DNA of 64,000 nt, taken from positions 1 through 64,000 of the forward strand of contig MEDY01000047.1 in assembly GCA_001724265.1 (NCBI GenBank), written 5' to 3'. Origin of the DNA: Rhizaria sp. SCN 62-66 (lineage: Eukaryota > Rhizaria, unplaced). The stretch's first letter is position 1. Every line of letters begins with the position of its first letter. The notes beneath the pieces were generated by a model, which searched no databases, had not been told where the DNA came from, and was given only the letters and a program-made list of their open reading frames with translations. Of the stretch, positions 36,220 through 48,573 are shown piece after piece. The translations under genes were made by a program, and so were the position numbers.

Positions 36220-37304
36220 GGAACGCGCGCTCGACACTGTGAATAAAAAAGAAAAACTATAATGTGCGGAAATACAAACAGGTTTGATTTGAGGGTGAGT
36301 TGACGAACTAGAGGACGGGGAAAGGTGAATTGTAAACGGTCGATTCGATGCTGTTGTCAGCTGGTCAGGCTCGAGAGCGGCACCACCGAGTACGGACGAA
36401 GAAGCGTCCAAACACATCCTTAACATTCATGCTTCCATATGAAATTTTGGTATGGTCTCGAATAGTTGAATTTCAATCAAAACATAACAAGCCGAAGGCG
36501 TGGTTACTTTTTAGCTCTCTACTAACTCGATTAAGAATTTCGCGCTTCGGGAGGCGTTGCTGAACATCTTGAATTTACAGTTTTGTTTCATAATACAGGT
36601 GTGTGTGGAGTTATTATTACGGCGTGGCAAAATTTCTTGTTGATTGTATGTATAAATATTATTTATTATATTATAGCCTCAAAAAACACGCGACTATCTC
36701 GGAAATTCCACTGGCGTCAGTAGGGGAAGCTTTGAGAGCGGTGCGCCCCACGCTTCTCGGCACATCCCGCGATGTTCACGTCTTCTTTTGCAAAGAATGG
36801 AAACAATGGACAAGCATCGGATAATAGAGCCCACTATCTGGCTCAAGGTTCGTGCGCGGCACCACAGTCTTCACAACTAAATCACACCTGCGAGAACGAG
36901 GACGCAAAAGAGTGGTCACCGACCGACTAAAAGGATTACTCCGCCTGAGTAAGTTGCAACACAGCTCAATTCGATATATACGAGTCGTAAGAGTGCGTAA
37001 CTCGGTCGGTTGGAGCTGTTTTATCACTGGTATAGTATACGCCCATATGCACACACTGTCCCGCCTTAATGTGCATATGCCGTTATTCAAGTAAAGTATC
37101 GACGCAAGAATGATGAAATCACAATTTCCAGTCTGCTGTATTACGATTACGAGTACTGTTTCACTGATCCTTGCAGCAGACACATTGATTTATATATACA
37201 TATCCTCCAAAATAAGAGTGATTTAAATAAAGTTACTCACACCATAAGATGCGCTGAAGAAACTAAGACAAGACACACGAGTACGTATCATCGCGTTGTT
37301 TCGC
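36220..37304. other. AT-rich intergenic region
   Basis: This spacer of about 1.1 kb holds the 5' flank of the ATPase homologue and the 3' flank of topoisomerase II, both on the minus strand. A 135-codon minus-strand frame at 36776-37183 lacks coding composition and homology cues. I see nothing else definable. Confidence 0.6.
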
Positions 37305-40300
37305 TTACTTGCGCTTGCTGGCCGCGGCCGCGCCCTTGCCCTTGCCCGCTGCCGCCGCGCCCTTGCCCTTCCCTGCCGCCGCAGTCGCCGTCTTGCGGCC
37401 CTTAATGCCCTTAGTCAGCACTGGCACCTCCTTCGTGGCCTGCGCGGCTAAGTACCCCTCCACACTGGGCATCTTGAGCCCGTCCGCCAGCGCCGCCTCC
37501 AGCTCGTCGAGCTCGCGCAGCCACAGTGACTGCGGGGTGCTGCCCTCTAAGTCAGCGACGGCGGCCGCGATCGTCGCGATTTCGCGCGCCAGCGCGGCCA
37601 GACGCTCCTCACTGAGGGAAGACATCGGCATGTTGAGCAAGTAGTCGAAGTCGCCGCCGCGCACGGCGACGCCGGCCGCCGTAGTCGCGATCACACTGCT
37701 GTCATCGCCGTCAACTGCAGCACCGCTAGCTGCGCTATTGCTGTTCGCGGCCGATGTAGGCTTGACATTGGCAAAGCTCGTGCTATTGTTGCTACTGTTG
37801 CTGTTGTTGTTGTTCGCGGCATTGGCAGAGATGGGCCGGAGGCCGAACTTGACAAGATCCTTGATAATCTCCGTCTTCTTCCGCTTCGAGAGCACCAACT
37901 CACCCGAAATCACGAGCTGGATGAACTTCATGCGATCGCCCGCCTTGTCGGCCTGTGAGCGTAGCACGGCCAACTGGTGCGCACGGCGCTTTGCGTATAA
38001 CGCCAGGCGAACTGGCACAAACGCCGACATCACGGCCTCGGGAGAGTCGAAAAGGGAGATTTTGCCCTGGGAGTCAAAGAGGTGCATGTTCGAGGTCAGG
38101 AAGGAGGTTGTGAGGCGGAAAGCGGCCGCAACGCCCACTGCGTCCACGTACTCAGCCTAAGGAAATAGCAAAAAGTTGATAAATGACAACATAGCGAGCG
38201 TAAAGTGAGCTTAATTGAGATAAGAACTTGATTGGAGATGAAAAACGTAAACTTTAATACCGGACGTCAATTAAATGTTAAAGAATTAAAATTACACAGA
38301 GATATCTTTGTTTGAAGATTTAACTGAAGACGTACCTGGTCGGGGGACAGACTGACGCGGAAGCGCACAGTGTTCTCAGTGTGGTGTTCAGAGAAGCCTG
38401 CAATGGTGAAACCGGACGTGTTAGTAGCGGCGTCACTGGCAGCCGCGGCACCGACGACCTTAGGATCAAGCAGTGTGCACAGGAAAGCCTTGTACTGAGC
38501 ATTCCTGTGAGAAGTAAAAAGACAAAAAATCAGGCAAGTTGCATTATAAAGTACAATGTACAATATGTGAGCGAGTATCACTGGAACAAAAGAAAATGAT
38601 GCATTTAATAATCTGAATACTAAGAACAAAATATATTCATGATCAGCGCGTATCTGGTGGAAATATCATGTCTACGAAGACGTACCAGACTCCCCAGGGC
38701 AGTTCCGTGATGTCCACCGTCATCCCGTCCACGCCGTTCTTAACGATGTTAAACGAGCCCTCGGTGATAAACCGGTGCGCGTTCGCGGGGTCGGGTGACA
38801 CAGTTCCCGTGAAGCCCCAGGCCCAGGGCAACATCGGCACCACTGGACGCTTCGCCAGCAGCAGGCGCAGATTCGAAATCAGCTGCAGAGGGTGGTACGT
38901 GGGGACGGAAGTGCTGAAACCTGTGCCGATACCCTCAGTGCCGTTGCACAGCACCAGGGGCAGGATGGGCACGTAGTGGCGTGGTTCGACCGGGTCGCCG
39001 TCGTCGTCGCAGTAGTCGAGCACGGCGTCGTCCTCGGGACGGAAGATCTTGCGCGTAAACGGCTGTAGTATGAAACGAAAAGCAAGAGCAAGATGAAGCA
39101 AAGCAATTGAGATTTAAAATATATAGCGTCGGAAAACTGGGAAATCCGTGCCCAAGGATACAGTCAGATATATCCGCAAATGGTCGTTTTCATCGAGATG
39201 GTGTGTTGTTCTATAACCGTCGATGCGCAATACTAATCTTTGGTTAGAGAAAGGTAAAAGTGCGTACCTGGAGCTTTGTGAAGATATAACGCGGCGAGGC
39301 AGCGTCCTTACCACCCATATGCCGCGTGCCGAACTGGCCAATCGGCGCCAACAGCGGGAGATTGTTGCTAAACACGAAATCCTGCGCCATGTTGACAATG
39401 GTCGAGTTGAGCGACTGCTCGCCGTGGTGGTAGCCGGTATGTTCAGCGACGTAACCGGCCAGTTGGGCGACCTTGATCTCCTGGGTCAGGTTGCGCTTGA
39501 AGCACGCGTACAGGATCTTGCGCTAAAAGGGCATTGGAAAAAGAAAAGATATTAGTTAAGAAACAGGCAAAACTTTGAAGAATACATCCACCGAGCAATA
39601 GAACGCTGAATTGTAACATATTTTGATAAATTACACATTCTTGGTGTTGTTTCCGTAAGATATTATGCCGTACCTGACCGGGCTTGAGACCGTCAACAAG
39701 CGACGGAATCGAGCGCACCGTATCGGCACGCGAGAAATGCACTAATTCACGGTTCACGAACTCTGTGATCCCCATCCGACCGGCAGTGACCGTGGGCACG
39801 AGCTCCCCACCTTCAGCGTCGAGCCCTTCTGCCAAGAGCCATGACTTGCGCTCGTCGGCCTTGGCCTTGTTGAACGCCAAGTCAAGCGCCTTGACCGACG
39901 ACTCACCCTGTGTGATACGAAAGCAAAATCAACAAAGCAATAGGTATATCGCGACAATATGAGTCTAGCATAGCATACTAAGAAACAAAAATCCAAACAT
40001 ATAATGCAATTATTAAACTAGAGATAACATTTTTTACATTCTAATAATAGATATGCTTTGAGAGTGTTCGTTATAAATGTCGTACCTGGTGGGCGAAGGA
40101 GATGACGTGCGAGGCGAGGCGCGAGAAGTAGTCACGGCCTTCTGCCGCAGTGCTGGTACCCAGACCCTTGTAGTACTTGATGCGGAAACGGCGCAGCTGG
40201 TCCTCTGTGAGTGCGTTCTTCCACTTGTAGTAGTCGGGCAGAGAGTAGAAGCTCAGCGCAGTGTTGTCTTTCTTACTCCCCGCAGTCGCGCCGTTTTGAC

Positions 40301-43217
40301 TGGGCGCGTTGTTGGAGCTCGACGCGGTTGACCGTGAAAGCACAGCAACGTCTTTATCTTTGCTGCTCGTGGGCGTCGCCTTAACGATGGGGGTGATGAA
40401 CTCCTGCATAAACGCGTTACTCTGAAGCAGCGAAGGCCAGAAGCAGTCGATCATGTTGAGAAACAGTCCCTTGATGTGGGATCCGTCGTGGTCTTGATCG
40501 GCCATGAGCATGACGCGGCCGTACCGCAGTCCGCGGCGCGCGGCCTCGGTGCTGTAGTCTTCGCCGATCTTCAGACCGAGGATTTCGGCCACTTCGGTCA
40601 GTTCTTTGTTCTTTTGCACCGCCGCGACTGTCGCGTCGCGCACGTTAAGCAGCTTGCCGCGCAAGGGGAAAACGCCGAACTTCTCGCGGCCGACGACAGC
40701 GAGGCCCGATAACGCCAGCGCCTTCGCGGAGTCACCCTCCGTGAGGATCAGCGTGCACTCGTGCGAGCGCGGCGTGCCGGCCAAGTTAGCGTCGTCGAGC
40801 TTCTCGATGTTCAAGTGCTGGCGGCGGCCCGTGCGCGCGCCCTTGCCCAGCGCAGAGACGAGCTTGCGGCGCTCCTCGCGAGCCTGGCGCGCGCACAGCA
40901 CATCCGCCACAGCCTCACACACGCCGCTCGTGCGCGCGATGCGTTCGAGAAGCTTCGTGGGCAGCTCGGGCGCGGAGACCGCGGAGGCGGCGGCGGCGGC
41001 CGCCGCCGCGGGGGTCGAGGGGGCGAAACCGACGCGGCGGGCTGGAGACTGGAGCGGGGTGAGCAAAACGTCCTTGGTTTGCGAGTCGAAAGAAGGGTTC
41101 GGGATGAGGCAGGAAACTAGCAAAGTCATGTGCGCGCGCACGAGTCCCAGCGGTACATCGGAGTCGGGGTCCAGACCGAAGCGGCGGCGGCGGCGGCCCT
41201 CGGTCATGTACGCGGCCAAATACCGCGCAACCTATTGGGTTAGAACAAAGATCAACAAAAATTTTGAAAAGAGAATTGTTAAAAATATTATCAAAGATCC
41301 AGAGAATGGCAATCAATCAACTTGATAAAAGAGATATCATTGTAAAAGTGAAAGACGTACCTGGTCGGAAATAAAGGACACGTGCGTGCCACCACGCGCA
41401 GTTGAAATACCGTTAACAAAGCTAATTTGCCGCATTGCACCCTGCATCTGCTGCGCCTGCGCCTGCGCCTGCGCCTGCTGCTGCTGGGCGGATAACGCCG
41501 CACCACTGGGTGAGAACATGTCTTGGTAGCGCGGGCCGACCGCGATTAGCCAGTGATCGTTCACTTCAGCGATGGTTAACTTGCCCTTTTGAGCGCTCGC
41601 CTCGGCCTCGAGCGCGGCGGCGGCGATGGCGGCCTCCACGGAGTCGTCGAACTCGGCGGCCTCAGCGGCTTCGGCGGCCTCGGCAGAGGCGTCGGCCGCG
41701 TCGGCCTCTGAGCTGACGCCGACACCGCTGATGCCGCAAAACGCAGGGGTGATAGCCAAGTAGTCGCTGAACGAGTTAATAGGGACGCGGTGGCCGTCCA
41801 GTGTGACCTTGACACCGCTGGGGCCGAGACAAGCCGCGGCGTCGAAGACACGGCGCCGCATCAACCGCAGGGTGTCGTCGGGCAGCGGCAGCGTTTTGTT
41901 GGCGCCGCCCTTGGCGTTATTGACGCGGAAGAAGCGCGCTAGGTCGGGGGTGAAGCTGATCTTGGTGCTGCTGGCCTTGGTACCGGCGGGGGCCGCTGTG
42001 ATCACGGGGGGGTGGATGACCGAGAGATTGCGGTCAAAGACCTGAGTATAGACCTTGCCGCGTTGCGCGTCGACAATCTCGAGCGAAAAACGCGTACTGA
42101 AGATGTTTGTGAGTTTGGCGCCGAAGCCGTTGCGGCCGCCGGTAAAGCGCGCGACCGTGTCGTCGTAGTTTGATGACGTCAGCAAGTGTCCGAAGATGAG
42201 CTCGGGCACCCACAGTCCCTCGCTCTCGTGAACCACGATGGGGATGGCGGCGCCGTCGTTGCTCACGGTCACGGTCCCGTCGGCGGGGTTGATCGTAACG
42301 GCCACGGAGGACATCTTGGGGGCGCCGGCGGGCACTGGGCGGTGCACGTTGTCGCATGCGTTGACGAGAATCTCGTCAAAGATCTTGAAAAGTGCGGGGA
42401 CGAACGTGACAACGGACTCGACGATGCGGCAGCCAGCGAGGTCTTTGGCGGACTTAAGCTTCTTGAGGCTCGATACACCGCCCGGAGTCACAACAGCGCC
42501 GGCCGAGGCTGCAGCAGCAGCAGCGCCGGCGCCGGGACCGAGGGGGGCGTCGGAGGGCTCGGCCAGCACCCAGTGCGTCTCCGTGACGGGGTCAAACGCG
42601 CCGAGGTACGGGTCGGGGCGGGCGAGGATGTGCTCACGTTGGGAGAGCTTCTGGTACTGGGACGACGCGGCGGCGTCTTCGGCGGCGCTGAGACTGCCGG
42701 GGGCAAGAGACACAGCAGCAGCAGCGGCAGTCTTAGGGGCAGCAGTCGCAGTCTTGGCAGCAGCAGCAGGCTTTGCGGGAGCCTTCGTTGCTTTCGTCGT
42801 CGTCGTCGTCGCAGCCTTTGCGGCGGGCTTCGCAGCGGCCTTGGGGGCGGCCTTAGCAGTCTTGGCGGTCTTAGCAGCGCTGGCGGCGGTCGCGAAGGGC
42901 GCGTAGATGACGGAGCCGAGAGCAGCGCTGTAAACCGTCGTTGCAGCCATCGAGGCTGCTGCGGACGACGGCAAGAGACGGCTGCGGAAGAGAGACGTAT
43001 GTGCCGCGCATGCAGACGGCGCAGGGAGTGGGCATATGAGCGAGGAGTACTCGCGCTGAGGCCCCGAGAGCATTGGCGTGAGAGCGGAGCCGTCTGCGCT
43101 GGATACAGAGCTTGCTGTAGTAGCTGCAGCTGAGGCTGAGACTACGGACCTGGAGAGGAGCTGCGAGAACAGGCCGGGGCCGGGGCCACGGCACAGCGTG
43201 GGGGCAAGCGCAAACAT
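37305..43217 (-). CDS. TOP2: DNA topoisomerase II
   Basis: ATP-dependent type IIA topoisomerase that passes one duplex through another to decatenate and unknot DNA. Seven exons: 43217-41361, 41231-40086, 39907-39674, 39522-39268, 39062-38686, 38504-38336 and 38156-37305, giving 1,629 residues ending at TAA. Seen in order: GHKL ATPase with [11 protein letters not shown] and [14 protein letters not shown]; the QTK loop ([10 protein letters not shown]); TOPRIM with [16 protein letters not shown] and [11 protein letters not shown]; the winged-helix catalytic tyrosine in ASPRYIFT (about residue 1,158); and a Lys/Gly/Ala C-terminal tail. All catalytic residues I can check are present. The first ~100 residues are rich in Arg, Ser and Ala with almost no acidic residues, followed by an Ala/Lys linker; this resembles a mitochondrial presequence but could be an internal start effect ([10 protein letters not shown] is an alternative start). 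An alanine/glutamate-rich insertion sits in the transducer domain. Confidence 0.95.
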
Positions 43218-43938
43218 CGCAGGCAGTGGCTACCTAAAGCTAGAAGCTAAGGATGCGGCGCAAGTGCGCTGAAAAGGGGCTAGCAAGCAGGAAAGCGGGA
43301 GCGAAGTTAAAGGGCAATGACGAAGGCGTGAAGACGGGTCAGAAACAGGCTAGATAACGTGAGTATCGCTAGCTATAGACAATCAATTAAAATATTATAT
43401 AAGGAAGCTAAAATCAGCTGCTATATGCACTAGACATGCGTTAAACAAAGGATGAAATTAGTCCGATTTCATGTTGCGGATTACGCTGTACTCGCGTTCG
43501 GTCTCTCGGCGAGCAGACTGGGAGACCGGGGAACTTGACCGACGAATGCACAAATCACGCGATATGCATGGCAATATCAAGACCGATGATTTTATAAATG
43601 CTATCCTGAGAATATTATGGACTTAAAAAGTGGAAAATATCGGTCACATTGTATTTCCGCGCGAACTCAGCACGGTGCACCGCATTATATAATAAAAAAC
43701 CGCGTCACTCACAGTGAAGCGCATTGTAATTTGTGTTTGCGAGAGCCAAATTTCACATTAAAAGCCCTCGAGGGTAAGGTTCTATCATCATCATCATCAT
43801 CATCATCATTGCCCAACCCAACTTGTGTTCGTGCGAGGAATCGAACTTAGCACCTAGAACTGAGTTCGCTTGCATCGTGAGCAAAATTTAAGTGTTTGCA
43901 AGATACGCTGAGCTAGCTTCTTGATTCTAGCTTCTTGC
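43218..43938. other. Intergenic region with (CAT)n tract
   Basis: This 0.7-kb AT-rich spacer holds the upstream region of topoisomerase II and the 3' flank of the dehydrogenase. A TATATAA-like stretch lies at about 43386-43408, some 170-190 bp upstream of the TOP2 ATG on the minus strand; its role is speculative. Confidence 0.5.
43786..43819. repeat. Trinucleotide microsatellite (CAT)n
   Basis: About ten uninterrupted CAT units in the 3' flank of the dehydrogenase gene, outside any supported coding region. This is a simple tandem repeat likely to vary in length. Confidence 0.9.
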
Positions 43939-44988
43939 TTAGTAGGGCCAGACGTATCCGTAGACGTCGTAGATGCCATCGGGGATCTTATCCGCGCGCA
44001 TCCGCTTGACAACCTCAACGATCGACGCCGCAGACTGAGCCGGGTCAACGGGGGCCTTCATGCTGCCCGCCGAGCCCATGTCCGTATCGACCCAACCCGG
44101 GTGCACCGCAGCGAACGCGATGCCGGGATTCTCCAGCGCGGCGGCCACGACGAAGCTGTTCACGGCGGCCTTGGACGCGCGGTAGCCGGGCAGGTACGAC
44201 GCCATCATCGTGGCCGTGGAGGCCATCATCGAGCTGATGGTGACAACCTTGACAGGGGACGCGGCATAGGCAGCGATGTCAGCCTCGGACGACGCCTGCG
44301 GAGTCGCGGCGGCAGCGGCGGCGACGCGACGGGCCAGCGCGGCGAGGACGTCGCGACGCTCAACCAGGGACGTGTTGGGGCCCGCGGCGATGGGCTCACC
44401 GGTGAGAGGGTCGTTGCCGTAGCTCGCGGTGAGGGGCTTGAGGCCCTTATCGGCGACGTACTTAGCGACCGTCGCCTTGAGCAGAGGCGTGAAAGCGGAA
44501 GCGATGATGATGGGCGCAAATGCGTTGACGTCAAAGACGGTGGCGAGGTCGGCGCGCTCGACGTTGCCGACGCAAGGGTGGGTGCGGGACTCAGAGACGC
44601 CGGCGTTGTTGACGAGGAGATCAAGGCGGCCGTAGTCCTTCTCCACAGTCGACACAGCGGCCTTGATCGAGGCGTCGGAGGTGACGTCGAGGACGATGTG
44701 GCGCAGGCGGCCGTTGGAGGAGGCGATAAGCGCGGCGAGCGCGGCGGGGGGCTCAGCGGAGCGCGTGGCGGCGAGAACAACGCTGCCGGCGCCGGCGGGG
44801 ACGACGGGAGCGGCGAGTTCGAGAGCACCGCCGTCGGCGACGCCGAAGAAAGGCGCAACACCGGCGGGAGCGGCACCGGCGGCAAGCTGGGCCACGAGGG
44901 CAAGACCGATGCCGCGGGACGCGCCGGTAACGAGCGCAACGTACGAGTACTGGTTGTCAGAAGCAGACATGTTTTGAGCTGTCGTCAT
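43939..44988 (-). CDS. Short-chain dehydrogenase/reductase (carbonyl reductase/sniffer-like)
   Basis: NAD(P)H-dependent oxidoreductase of 349 residues, single exon. The Rossmann fold starts near the N-terminus with LVTGASRGIG (cofactor loop TGxxxGxG). VLDVTSD, LLVNNAGVS (family NNAG) and the catalytic ISSMM / YRASK pair (Ser, then Tyr-x-x-x-Lys) follow, then VHPGWVDTDMGS, the post-catalytic PG motif. This combination and the short C-terminus (GIYDVYGYVWPY, then TAA) resemble carbonyl-reductase-like or CsgA/sniffer-type SDRs. The protein is longer than the usual ~250 residues because of Ala/Pro-rich inserts after the first beta-alpha unit and before the catalytic serine. ATGs at 44988 and 44970 are both possible starts. 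The substrate cannot be inferred. The family-typical end at a WPY-like tail supports TAA as a true stop here. Confidence 0.92.
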   Translation of the reverse strand: MTTAQNMSASDNQYSYVALVTGASRGIGLALVAQLAAGAAPAGVAPFFGVADGGALELAAPVVPAGAGSVVLAATRSAEPPAALAALIASSNGRLRHIVLDVTSDASIKAAVSTVEKDYGRLDLLVNNAGVSESRTHPCVGNVERADLATVFDVNAFAPIIIASAFTPLLKATVAKYVADKGLKPLTASYGNDPLTGEPIAAGPNTSLVERRDVLAALARRVAAAAAATPQASSEADIAAYAASPVKVVTISSMMASTATMMASYLPGYRASKAAVNSFVVAAALENPGIAFAAVHPGWVDTDMGSAGSMKAPVDPAQSAASIVEVVKRMRADKIPDGIYDVYGYVWPY

Positions 44989-45444
44989 CAAAAACGAGTG
45001 AGGTGTGGTCAGTTTGCATCATGGAAGAATTGAGTAAGTAAATGAGGGTGTAATGGAAAAACAAATATTAATTACAATATGTACATTAACTGAATAGTGT
45101 CTACAGATAAGGTTAGATCCCAACACGGATCTCTTCGTTGTTTTATCATCTTGATATGAAAGCCCGTCTTTGACCCCCCTCGTCTGCCACTTTTGCATAT
45201 CGCCGATAGTTTCGTGGTGGACAGGCAAGTTCGCGAACGAAACGACGTCGCTTTTTGACGACAGAGGCCAAAGTATAATAAAAATGCAGATACCTCCATT
45301 TATTTGTTCGGGGACATGTTAAAAACCTAATCATACTACAATAACACATGGGACTGCATATTCGGTGCAAATCGTCGGCGCAGTCACATTGCTCACTAAC
45401 TTACACCCTCGTCACTGTCACACAGGGAACTCAAGGAACTTCGT
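44989..45444. other. AT-rich intergenic region
   Basis: Spacer of about 450 bp upstream of the dehydrogenase and downstream of the SET gene, both on the minus strand. Nothing definable is seen. Confidence 0.6.
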
Positions 45445-48400
45445 TTACTTCTTCGCGGCCGCCTTGCCCTTGGCGCCGGCCTTCTTCTTGGGCGTAGCGG
45501 CCTTCTTGGCCATCGCGCGGGCACACCGGGTGCAGGCACATTCGAACAAGTAGTCGTTGAGCTGCTCCAGACGCTCGCGGCGCAGCATCGTGTCCTTCGA
45601 ACAGAGAAAAAGAACAAGCAAAGATAGAATATGTGAGGACGAAAACAATGATTGATCGGAATAAAAACATAAATTGTCGCTATAAAACATCGAGTCCTAT
45701 CTAAATGCCAGGAAATATTTGCTGTGAAGTCAAAAAAAGATATGATGTTTTTTCATCATAGTCAATGAAAGATAGACGTACCTCGCCCTCGATGTAGGAG
45801 ATGCAGAGCTCCTCCCCAGCCTCAATCGCCCGCAGCGCAACAAATGCGCTCATATCATCGCGTCCGTCTCCGGACTTGATGACCGCGACATTGGGCTCGC
45901 ACGAGTGGTTCATACAACACGCCACGCCGTACAGCCCCGTGCCAGCGGGGTGTTCCTGCACGCGGCGGGTCAGGTTCGCCCACCGCTGCGTGCCCATGTG
46001 CGTCTTGACGGCCGCGCGACGGCGCTTGAGCGAGGCCACGAACGCCTCCTCGGAGCTGAGCTCAATCTTGAGATCGTCAGCGGACGACGCGTCAGTAGCG
46101 CTCTTGGCGGCGTCCTTGGGCTTGGGCTCGATGCCGAGCGCGGGGGCGGCGGCGAGAGTCTGCTTCCAGACCTCCGCATCCGGGTGGTTCTGCGGAATCG
46201 ACACGGCGAGCAGTGAAAGACGCGCGAACATGGCCGAGAGATCGTACTCCGCCATCTCGCCCGCAGCGAACTCGCAGTAGTCCTGCGCGCCGGCGCGCGC
46301 GGCCATGCCGATATTGTTCATCTCGAACGCGCCCATCACCAGCCCGACGATGAACGGCGACGCGAGCTGTGCGGGGGTGCTGAGGGCGGAGAAGTAGCGC
46401 ACACGCGAGGCGACGTCGTTGACGGAAGCGAGGAGCTCGGGCATCGTCTCGAAGCGCGGGATCGCAGACGCAACACGCGTACTCACGGCTACGGGTGCCT
46501 CAGCATTCGCAGTGGTCGCAGTGGCCTCGGCGTTGTTGATGTAGGCCGGGTTGGGCACGACGGTGTCCGCGGCGGGCTCGGCAACAGGGAGACCGACCTC
46601 AGCACATACAGCGAGCGTGTACCGGTGCAAGAAGGGGCGGATGCGCCGCGATGCGGTCGAGACGAGGCCGAAAAGCTCGTGCTGGAATGCCTCGGCGCGC
46701 TCGGCGGCCTTGGCTTCCTTCTCGGCCTTGGTGAGCTTGGTCTTGGGCGCGCAGGCGGAGCCGCAGGAGCCGCCCGGTCCGCAGCAGTCCTCCTCCTCCT
46801 CGGGCGGGCACGAGACCTGGAGCCACCAGGGCGCCTGTGAGAAGACCATCACAGGGCCCAGCGCGCGCAACAGGGCAGCGCGGGACGCAGCCGCGAGCAG
46901 GGCAGCCTTGGAGCCGTCTCCACTGCTGCTGCTGCTGCTGCTGTTGTTGGTGAGGGAGAGAGAGGTCAGGCTGCTGTCGAGCGAACTGGTCGGGTTGGTG
47001 CTAGAGTTGACGGTGGCGGCGGCGGCGCGGAGGTGGGTCGCCCAAGACACGGCGACGGTGGCGAGAAGCTTGGCAACGAGGTAAAACATCGGGTTCGTGT
47101 AGTTGGCAAACTTGCGGAGCGACGTCAACAGCGCGGCCTGTGACTTTGACGCGGTGCGGCGGTCAGTCGCGAGGTCAGCGTTGTTCTCGTCATCGCCCTC
47201 AGCGTCACCGTCGTCGTCGTCGTCGTTGTGGTCGAATACACCGGCGTTCTCGTCGTCCTCCTCGTCTTCGTCCTCGTCCTCGTCCTTCTTGGTCTTAGCA
47301 ACGACCTCCTCAGTCTCCTCAGCCTCAGCCTCAACCTCAGCCTTAGCTTGAGCCTCAACCGCGTTGTTTTGACAGCAGGCAGCGGGCGTCGGCTGGGCGT
47401 GGTCGTACGAGTGGTCGTGGCCGTCGCCGACGCAGGGACCGTGGCCGTGGCCGTGACCATGGCCGTGGCCGTGGCCGTGGCCGTGGCCGTGGCCGTGGCC
47501 GTGACCGGGGCCGTGAGCGTCAGCGCCAGAGCAGCAGCCTTCCTCCTCCTCCTCCTGGCACGCCTTAGCACAGGCACTAGCACAAGCAGCAACAGTTTTC
47601 TTAGCAGCAGCAGCGACAGAAGAGCATGTCTTGGCGGCACTAGAGCACGCAGAGTGATTGTGATGAGTGTTGGGCGCAGGGGTGACGAAGACGATGCCGT
47701 ACTGAGCAAACGCGGCCTTCTGGCACTTGTCAGAGCAGTAAACCTACAGTGTGTGTGAGAGGCACAGTCGAAACAGTTAAGAGTGAGCAGTTGAAGACAT
47801 AGTAAAGCATAAATATACGTCAACCATGAGAAGAAAAAGAGAAAATCAATTTTAAAAAGAATATGTGCGAAAATGAGCATGCGTACCTCACCGGTGCCGT
47901 TGGGGCACTGCACAGCGTTCAGGATCTCGATAACCTCGTCGCCAAAGTCCCCCGTCTCGTTCTTCTCAGCACGTTCGCGCTCAATCTCCGCATACCGCTG
48001 CAGCGCGGCGACGAGCGCAGGCGCGTTAAAGCCCGTCTCCTCGTCCTCGCCGTCCTTGCCGACCCCACCCGCCCGGCGGCTCTCCGCGGCCTCGGCAGCG
48101 CGCAGGCGGGCGTAGGCCAGTGCGCCCTCGCGGAACGGCAGCGGCTCGTCCTCGGCCGCGGGGGCGGGCTCGCCGCGCTGGACGTGCGCCATGGCAAGCT
48201 TGCGCTGCTTCTTCATCAGCGTGGCGAACCGCGCGGCCTGGGCCTCGAGCGAGCCGAGCGCGCGCATGCAGCCGTCGCAGGTGCGGATGAAACGGGTCGA
48301 GTCGCGCTCGGTCATGCCGACAAGCTTGCGCTCCAGGAACACCTCCTGGCCCTCGGCGATCGCGGCGCCCGCGTAGAGACCCTTGCCGCGGAGCGCGGAG

Positions 48401-48573
48401 GAGGAGGCGTCCTCGTCGTCACCGTCCTCGGCCGCAGTGGAGGGCTTGGCAGCAACAGCAGCGGAGTCGACGCCGGAGACGTAGACGGCGCCGGCGTTGG
48501 CGGGCAGCGCGGCGACAAGCGCGGCGTAGTGCGCCGCGGCGTCAAACGGCGCGACAATCTGCGTAGACGACAT
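45445..48573 (-). CDS. SMYD-type protein: split MYND zinc finger and SET domain
   Basis: Probable protein lysine methyltransferase of 932 residues. Exons are 48573-47887, 47743-45782 and 45594-45445 (donors GTACGC and GTACGT); stop is TAA. Exon 1 has a SET-N-like start (LRGKGLYAGAAIAEGQEVF, Gly-rich as in GRGLFAT) and RTCDGC, the first half of a MYND finger. Exon 2 begins VYCSDKCQKAAFAQYG, the second half, so the finger is interrupted by more than 100 residues. Exon 2 then carries a Cys-rich patch, a Gly-His repeat, a long Asp/Glu run and Asn/Ser tracts before the SET core with CCMNHSCEPNVAVI and AGEELCISYI. Exon 3 gives the post-SET cysteines (FECACTRC) and a basic tail. Like SMYD proteins it orders SET-N, MYND, insert, SET, post-SET. 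The substrate is unknown. The start is ATG 48573; the exon 3 acceptor (CGAAG) is weaker than the others. Confidence 0.88.
47440..47512. repeat. Hexanucleotide tandem repeat encoding (Gly-His)n
   Basis: The plus strand repeats GTGGCC about eleven times with one variant; on the minus strand this encodes alternating Gly-His within the SET-protein insert. Cysteine pairs lie close on both sides. Such tracts can bind Ni2+, Zn2+ or Cu2+, but here this is inference. Confidence 0.9.

Noticed and set aside
36776-37183. 135-codon minus-strand frame between the ATPase and TOP2
   Set aside because: AT-rich spacer sequence with no coding bias or recognisable family.
43820-43900. tRNA-like T-arm (GTTCGATTCC on the minus strand)
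   Set aside because: The loop resembles a T-loop, but the flanking bases do not pair as a five-base T stem and no acceptor or anticodon arm can be drawn.
47440-47512. Tandem repeat as a CRISPR-like array
   Set aside because: It is an uninterrupted hexanucleotide repeat inside a coding exon with no spacers, in a eukaryotic genome.
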